Source: Oscillospiraceae bacterium (GTDB lineage: Bacteria; Bacillota; Clostridia; Oscillospirales; Ruminococcaceae). From it: a stretch of 5,038 nucleotides of DNA. The position numbers and the translations under genes are program-made. Shown piece after piece: positions 5,030-5,038 of this stretch. Position 1 is the stretch's first letter; every line of letters begins with the position of its first letter. The stretch spans positions 1 through 5,038 of the forward strand of contig CAAGEB010000056.1 in NCBI GenBank assembly GCA_900768705.1. Reading direction: 5' to 3'. Below the pieces are notes generated by a model that saw nothing but the letters and a program-made list of their open reading frames with translations, searched no databases and had not been told where the DNA came from.

Positions 5030-5038
5030 CTGTTGCTC
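5027..5038 (+). repeat. 12-base direct repeat CGCCTGTTGCTC, copy 2 (at window edge)
   Basis: Exact second copy of 4959-4970. It ends exactly at the window edge, so the match may extend further. Confidence 0.7.

Larger units (their letters stand above)
4921..5038. repeat. Modular inverted-repeat island, continues past the window edge
   Basis: About 118 gene-free bases that are almost entirely paired. The order is: long hairpin (4925-4968), TCG-loop hairpin (4977-4995), GAGCAAC (5001-5007), TCG-loop hairpin (5009-5029), GTTGCTC (5032-5038). The central GAGCAAC can pair with GTTGCTC on its left (4964-4970) or on its right (5032-5038), enclosing one or the other TCG-loop hairpin. A 12-base direct repeat ends both blocks. 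I see no ORF with a ribosome binding site. It resembles a dispersed intergenic repeat or MITE-like element; the right end is outside the window, so terminal repeats and target duplication cannot be judged. Confidence 0.6.

Noticed and set aside
4921..5038. CRISPR array
   Set aside because: The only exact repeat pair is 12 bases, 68 bases apart, and the DNA between them is itself palindromic. There is no series of equal repeats with unique spacers and no cas gene.

Overview
The window reads as chromosomal DNA of a low-to-mid G+C Gram-positive anaerobe. A Ruminococcus-like member of the Oscillospiraceae/Clostridia is my best guess. This rests on purine-rich AGGAGG-type ribosome binding sites, near-consensus sigma-A-type promoters, intrinsic terminators, and the style of the proteins. 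It is an inference without a marker gene.

Layout. Positions 1-257 hold no gene but are dense in short inverted and direct repeats and end in a strong hairpin with a T-tract on the + strand. Positions 258-1922 (- strand) encode a full-length SulP-family anion transporter with a C-terminal STAS domain, driven by a perfect TTGACA-17-TATAAT promoter. Positions 1923-2282 are an AT-rich divergent intergenic region with a second promoter facing right and two operator-like inverted repeats. Positions 2283-3851 (+) encode a 522-residue protein I cannot assign. It has no signal peptide or membrane segment and looks like the C-terminal part of a larger extracellular-type protein. It closes with an intrinsic terminator. 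A new promoter at 3908-3936 then drives 3986-4840 (+), a glycine-rich polytopic membrane protein (DUF4203/TM198-like) with a C-terminal zinc ribbon, closed by a bidirectional terminator. Positions 4921-5038 are a modular repeat island that runs off the right edge.

Each of the three genes has its own promoter, and both + strand genes have a clear terminator, so they are three monocistronic units and nothing ties them into one pathway. The only shared regulatory space is the divergent intergenic region between the transporter and the orphan protein.

The most unusual signal is outside the genes. Three hairpins share an invariant ACA-TCG-TGT tip on stems that differ in sequence but always pair perfectly: one at the left edge (25-41) and two at the right edge (4977-4995, 5009-5029). 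At the right they alternate with GTTGCTC / GAGCAAC / GTTGCTC blocks that can pair in two mutually exclusive ways. This looks like a dispersed structured repeat family in the host genome.
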